In this document: positions 43,468 through 53,112 of the stretch, one piece after another | Layout: each line of letters opens with the position of its first letter | Numbering within the stretch: the first letter of the stretch is position 1 | DNA from: JAWMQL01 sp033283165 | Lineage (GTDB): Bacteria; Pseudomonadota; Gammaproteobacteria; Pseudomonadales; Halieaceae | Assembly: GCA_033283165.1 (NCBI GenBank) | Contig: JAWMQL010000008.1 | Coordinates: 186,001-250,000 of the forward strand | Reading direction: 5' to 3' | DNA: 64,000 bases | Made by a program: the position numbers and the translations under genes | Notes under the pieces: generated by a model | Database searches by the model: none | The model's input: only the letters and a program-made list of their open reading frames with translations | Told to the model about the DNA's origin: nothing

Positions 43468-43973
43468 GGGAGGATGCGCTGAGACAACAGCGGGGAATGG
43501 TCCTGGTTCTGAGCCTGGTTTTCCTGTTGCTCTTTGCCGTCATCGCCGCAGCCCTGCTGCAGAGCGGGCAGTTGGAGTTGCGCATGGCCGGGAACAGCGA
43601 GTCCGTCATCCGAGACAGGCAGCGCGCGCTGGCCGTGCTGGAACTGCTGCTGGAACAGCCGGGGATATTCGCGGCCCGGGAACGGCAGGGCTACCGGTTT
43701 TGTGCCCCGGGGGACCCGGGACCGGGTTGCGACGAGTTCAGCCTGTCACCGGTCAGTGTGTTGCCCGTGGCACTGCAGCCTGCCAGTGCCCGTATCGAAC
43801 GCGTAGGTCCCCTTGCCGTTACGCTGCCCGCGATGCATGAAGCCCTGGCGAGTAGCGCGGTTGCTTTTGCCGCCACCCGTTTCGAACTGTGGGTCGCAAC
43901 GGGGGAGATTGGACAGCGGCGCACGGAACTGGCCCAGGGTGTCATGCGGCGGGTCCCCGGAGTTGCGCCGTGA
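43464..43973 (+). CDS. pilX: Type IV pilus minor pilin PilX
   Basis: A 169-residue protein. The leader REDALRQQRG|MVLVLSLVFLLLFAVI matches PilX-type sequences with the QRG processing site and no conventional Glu at +5. SGQLELRMAGNSESVIRDRQ follows, as in PilX proteins. Overlaps pilW by four bases at its start and pilY1 by four bases at its end, showing translational coupling through the operon. Confidence 0.9.
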   Translation: MREDALRQQRGMVLVLSLVFLLLFAVIAAALLQSGQLELRMAGNSESVIRDRQRALAVLELLLEQPGIFAARERQGYRFCAPGDPGPGCDEFSLSPVSVLPVALQPASARIERVGPLAVTLPAMHEALASSAVAFAATRFELWVATGEIGQRRTELAQGVMRRVPGVAP

Positions 43974-46855
43974 ACGCGACCGCCAGGCTATGGCTGGCTG
44001 TGCTGGCGTTGGTATTGCCGCGGGTCGGCCAGTCTGACGATATCGACATGTTCCTGCAGGCCGCCGGTGGCGAGCGGGCGGTCGCCCGGGTGGTGTTGAT
44101 AGTGCCCGGCCTGCCGGAGGATAGGGCAGAGGACCTGGTGTCTGCCCTTGCTGCGGGCCTGGAGCGACTGGCTGCCAGGGCAGAGGCGACCGCGCAGCAA
44201 CCACAGGTCGCGTTGATCGGCGGGCAGCCGGAACCGCGCCTGCTGGTTCCCTTCGGTCCGCTTGTGGCGGTCGACCACCGGCAGGCGATCATCGGGCAAC
44301 TCGCCGGGCTTCCACCGTTGCTGGCCGATCCCGTGTCCGGCGAACTGCCGGACTATCCGCTGGCCGCGGTGTACCGGGAAATCGAGGACTACCTCCTGGG
44401 GCGTGCCGAATACAGCGCAAACACGTTGCCCGTGGGAGCGAACGAACGCTGCGTCCCGCTGCACCTGGCTCACCTGGTCGCGGGTCCGACAGTGGCTACC
44501 CTGCCAGGCCTGGAACTGCCGGCGGGGGTCAGCGTCGTGCGCGCTTTCTTCCTGGCACTCAAAACAATGCCGGAGCTGGACCTGCTGGCCCGGCAGGGTG
44601 GAACCCTGGCCGCCCTGGACCTGTTCCAGCCGGACCTGTTGCCGGCGGCCCTGGAGACCGTGTTCGCCCACTGGCGCGAGGCCAAATCTGTGGTGGCGGG
44701 CGTGTCCCGGGTCGTCGATCAGCGGGACAGGGGGCACTGGCTGGAGCCGGTTTTCATGGCGCTGTATCGACCCGGAGTGACCCCGCGCTGGTCCGGTAAC
44801 CTGAAAAAGTTGCAGCTACCGCCGGATGGCAGCGGGGCATTGGTCGATGCCCTCGGTGCCGGTGCGCTGTCGCCTGCCACCGGCAGGCTGTTGCCGGAGG
44901 TACTCAGTTTCTGGACTGACCCCGGGGAGCGCGACGTACAGGCCTTCAACCCCGCCCGGGGAGAGGTTCGCGGTCGCGACGGGGACTCCGTAGAGCGCGG
45001 TGGTGCGGGTCAGCGCATTCCCGGCTTTCCCGCGGATAGGCCGCCCCTGGCCAACGCTGACCCCGGTGCGCGGCAGCTGTTCACGGAGGACCCGGACAAC
45101 CCCGGGGGGATGCTGCCCCTGGATGCGGGAGCCGCGATCCCGGCCCTGTCGCCGTTCCTGGATCCGGGGGATGTGCTGGACGACGCGGATGAGCGGCGCT
45201 TGCTGGCGTGGATACGGGGCCTGGACAGCTATGACGAGGACGGCGACGGGCAACGGCAGGACGCGAGGCCCTGGCTGCTGGGCGATGTCATTCACTCCCG
45301 GCCTCTGGTGGTGAACTACGGCGCCCGGGAGGGCAGTGGTTACAGCGCGGCCAACCCGGATATCCGCGTCTACTTCGGCTCGAATGACGGCCTGCTGCGG
45401 GGGGTGGTCAATACCTACCCGGACGGTCGACAGTCGGGTACGGAAGCGTTCGCCTTCCTGCCCCTGGAACTGCTGGACCTGCAGGCATCACTGGCCGGTA
45501 ACCGGGTGAGCGACGGCCCTCCGCATCCCTACGGCCTGGATGGGGAGCCGCTGGCCTGGATAAAAGACCTGGACCACGACGGCAACATCGAGCCGTCGGC
45601 GGGGGACGGGGTCTACCTCTATATCGGGCAACGCCGCGGGGGCAGCACGCTGTACGCACTGGATGTCAGCGATCCCGACAGTCCCCGCCTGATGTGGAAA
45701 CTGGACGCGGGCACGCCGGGTTTCGAACAGCTCGGCCTGGGCTTTTCAACCCCGCGGTTGGCGCGACTCGATATCGGCGCCGGCCAGCCGGTGATGACCC
45801 TGCTGTTTGCCGGTGGCTACCATGGCGGCTGGCGGGATGGACAGCCCCTGGGCAAGGACGCGGGCCGGGGGGCTGACCCGGTTGGCAACGCCATTTACGT
45901 GGTAGATGCGCAGAGTGGCACGTTGCTGTGGCGGGCGGTGGGTCCCTCGGATCGTCCGATATCGACGGGCGCCTGGCGGACCCTCCCGGTAGCCGCCATG
46001 ATCCACAGCATTCCCTCGCCGCTCACACCGGCGGACGGCGACGGTGATGGTGTGGTGGACCGGGCCTACGTGGGAGACAGCGGGGGTCGCCTGTGGCGGC
46101 TGGAACTCACCCAGGCCGCATGGCTGAGCGAAGGGGAGCTGCCCGCCACGCAGCATTGGCGGATGGCTTTGCTGGGCGATTTTGGCGGCGCGGGAGGCGA
46201 GGACCGGCGCTTCTTTCACGCCCCGGATTTTGTTGCGGCTCGCGACGACAGCGGCGCCTATGGCGGCGTTTTGCTGGCGTCCGGAGACCGGGCCCATCCC
46301 CTGGAGCGGGAGGTGCAGAATTACCTCTACCTGGTCAAGGATCGAGTCCCGGTCACAGGTATAAACGGCACGGTGCCGGTCCCCGAGACCCTGGATCAGG
46401 CCTCCCTGCCAGACGTCACCGCACTCTGTGCCACGGACAGTGACCTGCCCTGCCAGCCACCGGACCTGGCCATGGGCTGGCGCCTGCGGTTGGAGGGGGA
46501 GGGTGAGAAAGCCTGGTCATCGGTGCTTACTGTTTCTGGCGTGGCAGGTTTCAACACTTATCGGCCGGCCCCGCTTGCGGGCGAGAGTTGTGCGTCGCCC
46601 GAGGGCGCCGGTCGCAGCTATATGGTTTACCTGGCAGATGGCCGGTCAGCCACCTCCGCGATCCACAATATCAACCTGCCGGATATCGGCACGCGTTATA
46701 TCGAGGCCACCGAAGGCCCCCCGGCAGCGCAACATCCCACTGAGCGCGGTCTGTTGCTGCCGGGCCGGGGCGCGGGCGGCAAGACAGAAGTGGAGCTGCC
46801 GGGTCCGGTGCTGTGGCTGGAATCCTGGCGGGAAATCGGTGTCGACACCCTGTAA
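43970..46855 (+). CDS. pilY1: Type IV pilus tip adhesin/assembly protein PilY1
   Basis: A 961-residue exported protein. GTG 43970 in the pilX stop gives a signal peptide (NATARLWLAVLALVLPRVGQS). The C-terminal half (from about residue 440) is a PilY1 beta-propeller: PWLLGDVIHSRPLVV, RVYFGSNDGLLRGVVN, YLYIGQRRGGSTLYALDVSD, LLFAGGYHGGW and VDAQSGTLLWR. The loop DGDGDGVVDRAYVGDSGG is a calcium site. The N-terminal region is shorter than in the Pseudomonas protein (about 1160 residues), and I see no VWA DxSxS site. It should lie at the pilus tip and in adhesion or retraction control. pilE overlaps its end by 17 bases. Confidence 0.93.
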   Translation: MNATARLWLAVLALVLPRVGQSDDIDMFLQAAGGERAVARVVLIVPGLPEDRAEDLVSALAAGLERLAARAEATAQQPQVALIGGQPEPRLLVPFGPLVAVDHRQAIIGQLAGLPPLLADPVSGELPDYPLAAVYREIEDYLLGRAEYSANTLPVGANERCVPLHLAHLVAGPTVATLPGLELPAGVSVVRAFFLALKTMPELDLLARQGGTLAALDLFQPDLLPAALETVFAHWREAKSVVAGVSRVVDQRDRGHWLEPVFMALYRPGVTPRWSGNLKKLQLPPDGSGALVDALGAGALSPATGRLLPEVLSFWTDPGERDVQAFNPARGEVRGRDGDSVERGGAGQRIPGFPADRPPLANADPGARQLFTEDPDNPGGMLPLDAGAAIPALSPFLDPGDVLDDADERRLLAWIRGLDSYDEDGDGQRQDARPWLLGDVIHSRPLVVNYGAREGSGYSAANPDIRVYFGSNDGLLRGVVNTYPDGRQSGTEAFAFLPLELLDLQASLAGNRVSDGPPHPYGLDGEPLAWIKDLDHDGNIEPSAGDGVYLYIGQRRGGSTLYALDVSDPDSPRLMWKLDAGTPGFEQLGLGFSTPRLARLDIGAGQPVMTLLFAGGYHGGWRDGQPLGKDAGRGADPVGNAIYVVDAQSGTLLWRAVGPSDRPISTGAWRTLPVAAMIHSIPSPLTPADGDGDGVVDRAYVGDSGGRLWRLELTQAAWLSEGELPATQHWRMALLGDFGGAGGEDRRFFHAPDFVAARDDSGAYGGVLLASGDRAHPLEREVQNYLYLVKDRVPVTGINGTVPVPETLDQASLPDVTALCATDSDLPCQPPDLAMGWRLRLEGEGEKAWSSVLTVSGVAGFNTYRPAPLAGESCASPEGAGRSYMVYLADGRSATSAIHNINLPDIGTRYIEATEGPPAAQHPTERGLLLPGRGAGGKTEVELPGPVLWLESWREIGVDTL

Positions 46856-47303
46856 CAGGGCCGCAGCCAGGGATACCGGTCATACCCTGGTGGAGCTGCT
46901 GCTGGTGCTGGTGCTGGCGGCCGTGCTGCTGGTCGTGGCTATACCCGGCTACCAGCAGGTGCAGTTGAAAAGCCGGCGCAAGGTGGCAGCGGGAATGCTG
47001 CTGGCTCTGGCATCGCGTCAGGAGGCCTTTCTGCGCAACTACCAGCGCTACGCGGCCTCGATGGCAGAACTGGGCTTCCAGGACCCCTTGTATATTGACT
47101 CCATGGCCTCGACGGCTACCGCGTCGCGGGCAACCTACCGGCTGGACCTGCTGCAGGTCGAGGGGAGATACACGGGCGTTCGCGCCGTCGCGGTCAATGC
47201 ACAGGGCGCTGACAGATCGTGCAGGGAACTGGTACTGGGAGCCAGTGGCGAGCGGCTGGCCGTGGGTTCAACGGGCGAATCGAACTACGCTTGCTGGCAA
47301 TGA
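46839..47303 (+). CDS. pilE: Type IV minor pilin PilE-like
   Basis: A 154-residue protein. GTG 46839 within the end of pilY1 gives a short leader (STPCNRAAARDTG). The processing site is G|HTLVELLLVLVLAAVLLVV, with His at +1 where Phe is usual and Glu at +5. VAIPGYQQVQLKSRRKVAAG and the tail SRQEAFLRNYQRYA are typical of PilE-type minor pilins, as is the NYACWQ end. It closes the minor pilin operon. The stop is two bases from the stop of convergent pilR. Confidence 0.88.
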   Translation: MSTPCNRAAARDTGHTLVELLLVLVLAAVLLVVAIPGYQQVQLKSRRKVAAGMLLALASRQEAFLRNYQRYAASMAELGFQDPLYIDSMASTATASRATYRLDLLQVEGRYTGVRAVAVNAQGADRSCRELVLGASGERLAVGSTGESNYACWQ

Positions 47304-47305
47304 GG

Positions 47306-48691
47306 TCAGTCCTCCAGGTTGAGCTTCTTGAGGCGATAGCGCAGGCTGCGAAAGCTGATTCCCAGCAACTGGGCGGTTTTGGTTTTGTTCCAGCGTGACT
47401 CCTCCAGCGCGGCACTGATGATCTGCCGTTCCACGTCTTCCAGGTACCCCTCCAGATCGCCATAGGCATCGCGCAGGGACAGGGGTTGCGCTTCGGCATC
47501 GCCCGGTGATGCAGGTTGTTCCCCGGGTGGCGGCGTGCGTTCCTTCAGGCTTGACAGTTGCAGGTCACTGGCGGTGATCCTGTTGTCCTCGGACAGGGCG
47601 AGCGCGCGTTCCAGAATGTTCTCCAGCTCCCGCACGTTGCCCGGGAAGTGGTAGGCTGACAGGGCGGCCAGCGCTGATGAATCCAGTTGCGCCTCGCCGC
47701 CGCCCTCTTCCCGCGCGATATGGCGGAGAATATGTTCAGCCAGCGCTGGCAGGTCCTCCAGCCGTTCCCGCAGGCTGGGGACGTGGATGTCGATCACGTT
47801 GATTCGATAGTACAGGTCGTTACGAAAGCGGCCCGCCGCGACCTCCGTCGCCAGGTCCTTGTGGGTGGCGCTCAGGACGCGCACGTCGGTGGGCTGTTCC
47901 TCGCTGGCACCGACCGGGCGCACGGTTTTTTCCTGGATGGCGCGCAACAGCTTGACCTGCATCGGCAGCGGCAGGTCGGCCACTTCGTCGAGGAACAGGG
48001 TGCCGCCCGATGCAGCCTGGAACAGTCCCACCTTGTCCTGGCTGGCCCCGGTGAAACTGCCTTTCAGGTGACCAAATAATTCGCTTTCCATCAGTTCGGG
48101 AGGGATCGCGCCGCAGTTGACCGCGACGAAGGCCCCGGCGGCGCGTGGGCCGTTATTGTGAATCAGTCGCGCCACCACTTCCTTGCCGACGCCCGATTCG
48201 CCCTGTATGTGCACTGGCGCCTGGCTGCGGGCCAGTTTGGTAATCTGCCGGCGCAGCTGTTGAATCGCCGGGGCCTGGCCAATCAGGTCTGCGTCTACCG
48301 CGTGTTCCGCGGCGGCGGTATCGTCGGCCAGTTGCAGCGCCGATGTCACCAGACTGCGCAGGCGATCCAGTTCAATGGGTTTGCTGATGAAGTCGAAGGC
48401 ACCCGCTTTAAGCGCCTGGATGGCGGTTTCCACGCTGCCGTGGGCGGTGATCATGGCCACCGGGATGTGGGCGAAATCCTGTTGTATGAATTCCACCAGG
48501 CTGATGCCGTTGCCGTCCGGCAGGCGCATGTCTGTCAGGCAGAGGTCGGGTTGCAGCGCCGCTACCTGTTCCCGCGCCTCTCCCAGGGTGGCGGCGCTAT
48601 GAGTCTCCAGGCCCATGCGACCCAGGGTGATTTCCAGCAGTTCGCGGATATCGGGCTCGTCGTCGACGATCAGTACAGATTGTTCACTCAT
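47306..48691 (-). CDS. pilR: Sigma-54 response regulator PilR
   Basis: A 461-residue NtrC-type regulator from ATG 48691 (MSEQSVLIVDDEPDIRELLE). Receiver domain 1-120 with phospho-acceptor D54 (CLTDMRLPDG). AAA+ domain: Walker A GESGVGKEVV, loop GSFTGA (the PilR form of GAFTGA), Walker B GGTLFLDEVADLPL. The C-terminal Fis-type helix-turn-helix KTAQLLGISFRSLRYRLKKL binds DNA. In Pseudomonas, PilR activates the major pilin gene pilA with sigma-54. pilA is not in the window. It follows pilS by 29 bases on the minus strand. Confidence 0.95.
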   Translation of the reverse strand: MSEQSVLIVDDEPDIRELLEITLGRMGLETHSAATLGEAREQVAALQPDLCLTDMRLPDGNGISLVEFIQQDFAHIPVAMITAHGSVETAIQALKAGAFDFISKPIELDRLRSLVTSALQLADDTAAAEHAVDADLIGQAPAIQQLRRQITKLARSQAPVHIQGESGVGKEVVARLIHNNGPRAAGAFVAVNCGAIPPELMESELFGHLKGSFTGASQDKVGLFQAASGGTLFLDEVADLPLPMQVKLLRAIQEKTVRPVGASEEQPTDVRVLSATHKDLATEVAAGRFRNDLYYRINVIDIHVPSLRERLEDLPALAEHILRHIAREEGGGEAQLDSSALAALSAYHFPGNVRELENILERALALSEDNRITASDLQLSSLKERTPPPGEQPASPGDAEAQPLSLRDAYGDLEGYLEDVERQIISAALEESRWNKTKTAQLLGISFRSLRYRLKKLNLED

Positions 48692-48720
48692 TTTGACGCT
48701 CTGGTTGGCACGTGGATGCT

Positions 48721-50400
48721 CTAGTTTGCGCGCTGGTTCAGGGCAATCCTGAAGCAACTTTCTCCCCGCTTGTTTTTGCGGTAACTCAGGTGGGCGTTAT
48801 TGACCTCACACAATTCCTTGCACAGGTACAGTCCCATCCCGCTCCCTTCCGGCACCGTGGTGAAGAAGGGTTCAAACAGCTTGGGCTGGTCCTGTTCCGG
48901 CACCCCCTCGCCGGCGTCTATGACGTCCACCAGGCACTGGTGCGTGGCAAAATCCATGCTGACCTCTATGCGAGCCGTTTCCCTGCCGGTGGCCAGTTTA
49001 CTGTGCCTCAGGCCGTTATCCAGCAGGTTGGTGAATACGCGCTGCAGGTTTTCAGGATCGAATTCCACCAGTAGCTCACGGTAATCGCATTCGATGGTGA
49101 TACTCGCGTCGCGGTGCAGGGTTTTCAGGTAGCCGGCAACAAATTCTTCCAGCCAGTCCCCCAGCAGCAGGTACTCAGGCCGCGGCGGCTCGCGACGGGA
49201 AATCTGCATGACGTTCTCGATAATCTGGTTCACGCGGTCACAATGGCTGAGGATGATATCCGCCATACGCCGGTCCGGGTCGGTGAGTTGGTCCGATTCC
49301 CGCAGCAATTGTCCGGCGTGACTGATCGCGCCCAAGGGGTTGCGAATCTCATGGGCGATGGACGCTGTCAGCCTGCCGAGGGAGGTCAGCTTGAGGGACT
49401 GGGCGTGCTGGGTAATGGGGGAGTAGTCCTCTACGAACACCAGGCTGTCGCCTCCGCTACTGGGCTGAAGCTCGCGAAAATGGGCGATGACTTCCGGCGC
49501 CGAGTCTATGATGGTGATGGGCCGGGCCCGATGCAGGCCTGTTTTCTGCCAGTTTTCGAACTGCAGCGCCAACTCCTCGCTGTAGTCCTTCAGTTGGCGG
49601 CCGTGCTCCATGGTGATGGGCCGGTCGGGAGCCAGCAATCCGGAGGCGGCCTTGTTCATGACCCGTACCGTGCCCTGGTCGTTGACCAGCAGGATGCCCG
49701 TCTCCATATGCTGGACGATTTGTTCATTGAGTCGCTGCAGGTTATACAGGTCGGAGGCGCGGGTGAGCGCCAGTTCTTCGGCCCGGCCGAGCCGGCTCGC
49801 CACCACCTGGATCATGAGCGAGACCGCAAACAGCAGTCCGCCCAGCAGGCCGGTTGGAAACAGCGCGGTGATTTCGAGTATACCGATACTGATCAGGCGT
49901 ACGGTATCGCCGAGGACCGCGATCACACTGAGCGCCGCCACTAGGGTCGCCAGGGTGCGGTTGGTAATCAAAACCGCGCCGGCGGCCACAGGGACGATGA
50001 GCAAAATGGGCAGGCCACTGGCCATACCCCCGGAGCTGTCTGCCAGCACGGTGATGGCGGCGATGTCCACCAGGAAAACCAGGAACATCAGGTCCTGGTT
50101 GTGGTTAAGCCTGGCTGCCAGGGAGCCCATCAGGGGGATACTCGTGGCCAGGTAGAGCAGGGCCACGGAGACATAAAGCGTGGGATTCAGCACGCTCATG
50201 AATTGCCGCGTGTTGGGACTGATCAACATGATCAGCAGGACGATAGACAACAGGCTGCGATAGGCGACATATATACGAAACAGCGCCAGGTTTTGCTGTG
50301 GCTGGTTCCGGGTGCCCGGTTTGGTCAGGATTGCTGGGCGGTTCACGTGGCGTATTTTCTTCTGGTCGCAAGCCGTTATCACATCCAGTGTATCAGGCAT
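48721..50400 (-). CDS. pilS: Sensor histidine kinase PilS
   Basis: A 559-residue protein. Six membrane helices fall within residues about 41-200 (RIYVAYRSLLSIVLLIMLIS to GGLLFAVSLMIQVVA). A PAS domain lies at about 220-330. ASIAHEIRNPLGAISHAGQLL has the phospho-accepting H350. The ATP domain has NLLDNGLRHS, DAGEGVPE and GSGMGLYLCKEL. It signals to PilR. The long N-terminal cytoplasmic segment before helix 1 may contain a later true start. Gene order pilS-pilR follows the Pseudomonas arrangement; here the pair is convergent with the pilin operon. Confidence 0.95.
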   Translation of the reverse strand: MPDTLDVITACDQKKIRHVNRPAILTKPGTRNQPQQNLALFRIYVAYRSLLSIVLLIMLISPNTRQFMSVLNPTLYVSVALLYLATSIPLMGSLAARLNHNQDLMFLVFLVDIAAITVLADSSGGMASGLPILLIVPVAAGAVLITNRTLATLVAALSVIAVLGDTVRLISIGILEITALFPTGLLGGLLFAVSLMIQVVASRLGRAEELALTRASDLYNLQRLNEQIVQHMETGILLVNDQGTVRVMNKAASGLLAPDRPITMEHGRQLKDYSEELALQFENWQKTGLHRARPITIIDSAPEVIAHFRELQPSSGGDSLVFVEDYSPITQHAQSLKLTSLGRLTASIAHEIRNPLGAISHAGQLLRESDQLTDPDRRMADIILSHCDRVNQIIENVMQISRREPPRPEYLLLGDWLEEFVAGYLKTLHRDASITIECDYRELLVEFDPENLQRVFTNLLDNGLRHSKLATGRETARIEVSMDFATHQCLVDVIDAGEGVPEQDQPKLFEPFFTTVPEGSGMGLYLCKELCEVNNAHLSYRKNKRGESCFRIALNQRAN

Positions 50401-50495
50401 CTGCCGCGGGACGCCAAACCTCGACGCCCGGGACTGGCTTAGTGGCAGCGTTTGCCGGAAAATAGCGCCTCCTGTATTACGGACCCCGGACAGCC

Positions 50496-52127
50496 ATGAC
50501 CAGCCTGCACGTACTTATGGCCCAGATGAATACCCTGGTTGGGGACTTCGAGGGCAATACCGCCGCGATCATCGACACCATCCAGCGCGCCGAACGGGAA
50601 CATGCGGTGCCGGTGGTGGTGTTCCCGGAACTGACCATTTCCGGATACCCCCCGGAAGACCTCTTGCTGCGCCCCAGCATCGGCCCGCGGGTCGAGCGCT
50701 CGCTGCAGGCGATCTGTGAGGCCATGAGCGGGCCCGGCTACGCGGTGGTGGGTTATCCGCGCCGGGAGGGCAGCGCTTTGTACAACGTGGCGGGGGTGCT
50801 GCATCGCGGCGAAATTGTCGCCGAGTACCGCAAGCAGTGCCTGCCAAATTACCAGGTATTCGATGAAAAGCGCTATTTTACCGCGGGCAGTGCCCCCTGT
50901 GTGGTGGACATCGAGGGCGTGCCTGTGGGTATTACCATTTGCGAGGACATCTGGGAGGCGCAGCCGACCGCGTTGGCGTCAGAGTCCGGTGCAAGGCTGC
51001 TGATCAATATCAATTCCTCACCCTATCACCGCGGCAAGCGCAGCGAACGCTGGGATCTGGTGTCGCGGCGCGCGCGCGAGGGCGGGCTGCCCATCGTGTA
51101 TGTCAACCAGGTCGGCGGCCAGGACGAACTGGTATTCGACGGCGGTTCCTTCGCGGTGTCTGCAGAGGGTGACGTGCGTGCGGCCGCGCCGAATTTCGTG
51201 GCGGGAGAATTCTGGCTGCAACTGGTAGTAGAGGACTCCACCGTGACCGTTCCGCCACAGGAGGTGGCCACCCCGCTGGAAGAGTTGGAGAGTGTGTGGC
51301 AGGCCCTGGTCCTGGGTGTGAGGGACTACGTCACCAAGAACCGGTTCCCGGGGGTCGTGCTCGGTCTTTCCGGGGGCATAGATTCGGCCCTGACGCTGGC
51401 TGTGGCGGTGGAGGCACTGGGACCGGAGCGGGTGGAGGCAGTCATGATGCCGTTCCGCTACACCTCACAGATGAGCGTGGAAGACGCCGCGGAACAGTCG
51501 AACACGCTGGGCGTGAGGCACAAGGTGATCTCCATCGAGTCGATCTACGAGGCGTTCATGGCCAGCCTGGCGGAAGAATTCAAGGGTACGGAGCCGAACA
51601 CCACGGAGGAAAATCTGCAGGCCCGTTGCCGCGGTGTGCTGTTGATGTCCATATCCAACAAGAAGGGCTACCTCGTTCTGACCACCGGCAACAAGAGTGA
51701 AATGGCGGTGGGTTACTCGACCCTGTACGGGGATATGGCCGGCGGTTTTGATGTGTTGAAAGATGTTCCAAAGACCCTGGTCTTCGAACTGTGCCGATAT
51801 CGCAATACCCTGGGGCCCTGTATCCCGCAGCGGGTGATCGATCGTCCGCCCAGCGCCGAACTGGCACCCGGACAAAAGGACGAGGACAGCCTGCCGCCCT
51901 ATGACATCCTGGACCGGATACTGGAGCTGTACGTGGAGCAGGACTACAGTGCCGAAGCGATCATCGCTGAGGGGATGGAGCGGGAGCAGGTGTGGCGCGT
52001 GGTGCGGCTGGTGGACCTGAATGAATACAAGCGCCGCCAGGCGCCCATCGGGGTGCGGATTACACGCCGCGGCTTTGGCCGCGACAGACGCTATCCGATC
52101 ACCTCGGCCTGGAAAATCGGCAATTAA
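50496..52127 (+). CDS. nadE: Glutamine-hydrolysing NAD+ synthetase
   Basis: A 543-residue two-domain enzyme. The N-terminal nitrilase-like amidase has the triad E45 (FPELTISGYPP), K113 (YRKQCLPNY) and C149 (ITICEDIWEA). The C-terminal ATP-pyrophosphatase domain has LGLSGGIDSALTLAVAVEAL and TTGNKSEMAVGYSTLYGDM. It makes NAD+ from deamido-NAD+ using glutamine ammonia. Length is usual for bacterial two-domain NadE. It is divergent from pilS across 95 bases and convergent with bamD. Confidence 0.96.
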   Translation: MTSLHVLMAQMNTLVGDFEGNTAAIIDTIQRAEREHAVPVVVFPELTISGYPPEDLLLRPSIGPRVERSLQAICEAMSGPGYAVVGYPRREGSALYNVAGVLHRGEIVAEYRKQCLPNYQVFDEKRYFTAGSAPCVVDIEGVPVGITICEDIWEAQPTALASESGARLLININSSPYHRGKRSERWDLVSRRAREGGLPIVYVNQVGGQDELVFDGGSFAVSAEGDVRAAAPNFVAGEFWLQLVVEDSTVTVPPQEVATPLEELESVWQALVLGVRDYVTKNRFPGVVLGLSGGIDSALTLAVAVEALGPERVEAVMMPFRYTSQMSVEDAAEQSNTLGVRHKVISIESIYEAFMASLAEEFKGTEPNTTEENLQARCRGVLLMSISNKKGYLVLTTGNKSEMAVGYSTLYGDMAGGFDVLKDVPKTLVFELCRYRNTLGPCIPQRVIDRPPSAELAPGQKDEDSLPPYDILDRILELYVEQDYSAEAIIAEGMEREQVWRVVRLVDLNEYKRRQAPIGVRITRRGFGRDRRYPITSAWKIGN

Positions 52128-52142
52128 TGCCGCCGGCCAGCC

Positions 52143-53042
52143 TCAGATTTCCGGCCGGTTGTCGAACTGGGGTGGCTTCGGGGGGTCGAACAGGCCCAGG
52201 GTGGCCTTGTTGATCCAGGAGCGCTGCAGTCCTTCCAGCGTGTAGACGCTTTTGAAGTTGCCGTTTTTGTCCAGGGCGGGGTGGCTGGGGTAATTCAGGG
52301 CCAGGGTATCGATGGCGTCCCGCGCCAGGTCGTTCATGCCGAGCAGGATATAGCCCTGGGCCATAACCGCCAGGCCATCGGCGACCGCCGGTGTGCGCTG
52401 GAAATTCTCCACCACGTAACGCCCGCGGTTGACCGCGGCCAGGTACGCGCCGCGCCGGAAATAGTAATTGGCAACATTGATTTCGTAGCGCGCCAGGTGG
52501 TTGCGCAGGTGCACCATACGCGCCTTGGCGTCGGCGGCGTAGGGGCTGTCGGGATAGCGTGACACCAGTTGTGCAAACTCCGCGAAGGCTTCCTGGACGT
52601 GGCTGGTATCGCGCCGGGTCTGGTCCGTGGGCACAAAGCGGCTGAAGATATCGTCACCCCCTGAGTAGGCGGCCAGGCCCTTCATATAGTAGGCGTAGTC
52701 CACGTTGGGATGCTGTGGGTGCAGGCGTATAAACCGGTCGGCGGCTTCCACCGCGGCCTCGTGTTCATAGGCCCCGAAGTGGGCGTAGATCAGTTCCAGT
52801 TGCGCCTGCTCGGCGTATTTGCCGAAGGGGTACCGCGACTCCAGCAACTGCAGGCTGCGCACCGCCAGGTCGAAATTGCTCTGTCTCAGGTAGCGCTGGG
52901 CTTCCTCGTAAATCTGCTGCTCGCCACTGTCTGCGGAGAGTTCGGGCAATTCGTCGTTGCTGGAGCAGGCACCCAGGGCCAGGGCCAGCAGGACGGCGAA
53001 GAGAAGCTGTAGGAGTTTGGACAAGTCGGGTACCACGGTCAT
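52143..53042 (-). CDS. bamD: Outer membrane assembly lipoprotein BamD
   Basis: A 299-residue lipoprotein from ATG 53042; a longer open frame to 53471 crosses rluD and is not real. Lipobox LGAC at 23-26 after a hydrophobic leader (LLFAVLLALALG). TPR-like repeats follow: QIYEEAQRYLRQSNFDLAVR, YPFGKYAEQAQLELIYAHF, FIRLHPQHPNVDYAYYMKGL and FAQLVSRYPDSPYAADA. BamD is an essential partner of BamA in outer-membrane protein insertion. The C-terminal segment is a little longer than in E. coli. Divergent from rluD across 70 bases. Confidence 0.95.
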   Translation of the reverse strand: MTVVPDLSKLLQLLFAVLLALALGACSSNDELPELSADSGEQQIYEEAQRYLRQSNFDLAVRSLQLLESRYPFGKYAEQAQLELIYAHFGAYEHEAAVEAADRFIRLHPQHPNVDYAYYMKGLAAYSGGDDIFSRFVPTDQTRRDTSHVQEAFAEFAQLVSRYPDSPYAADAKARMVHLRNHLARYEINVANYYFRRGAYLAAVNRGRYVVENFQRTPAVADGLAVMAQGYILLGMNDLARDAIDTLALNYPSHPALDKNGNFKSVYTLEGLQRSWINKATLGLFDPPKPPQFDNRPEI

Positions 53043-53112
53043 GTTAGTATGGCTCTGCGCTGATGGGGCGGTATTTAACCACAAGGCCGCCGGGGTATAA
53101 ACAGGAGTCGCA

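Noticed and set aside
42499..47303. Type II secretion pseudopilin operon instead of type IV pilus
   Set aside because: The presence of pilW, pilX and pilY1 in order and the neighbouring pilS/pilR pair identify the type IV pilus system.
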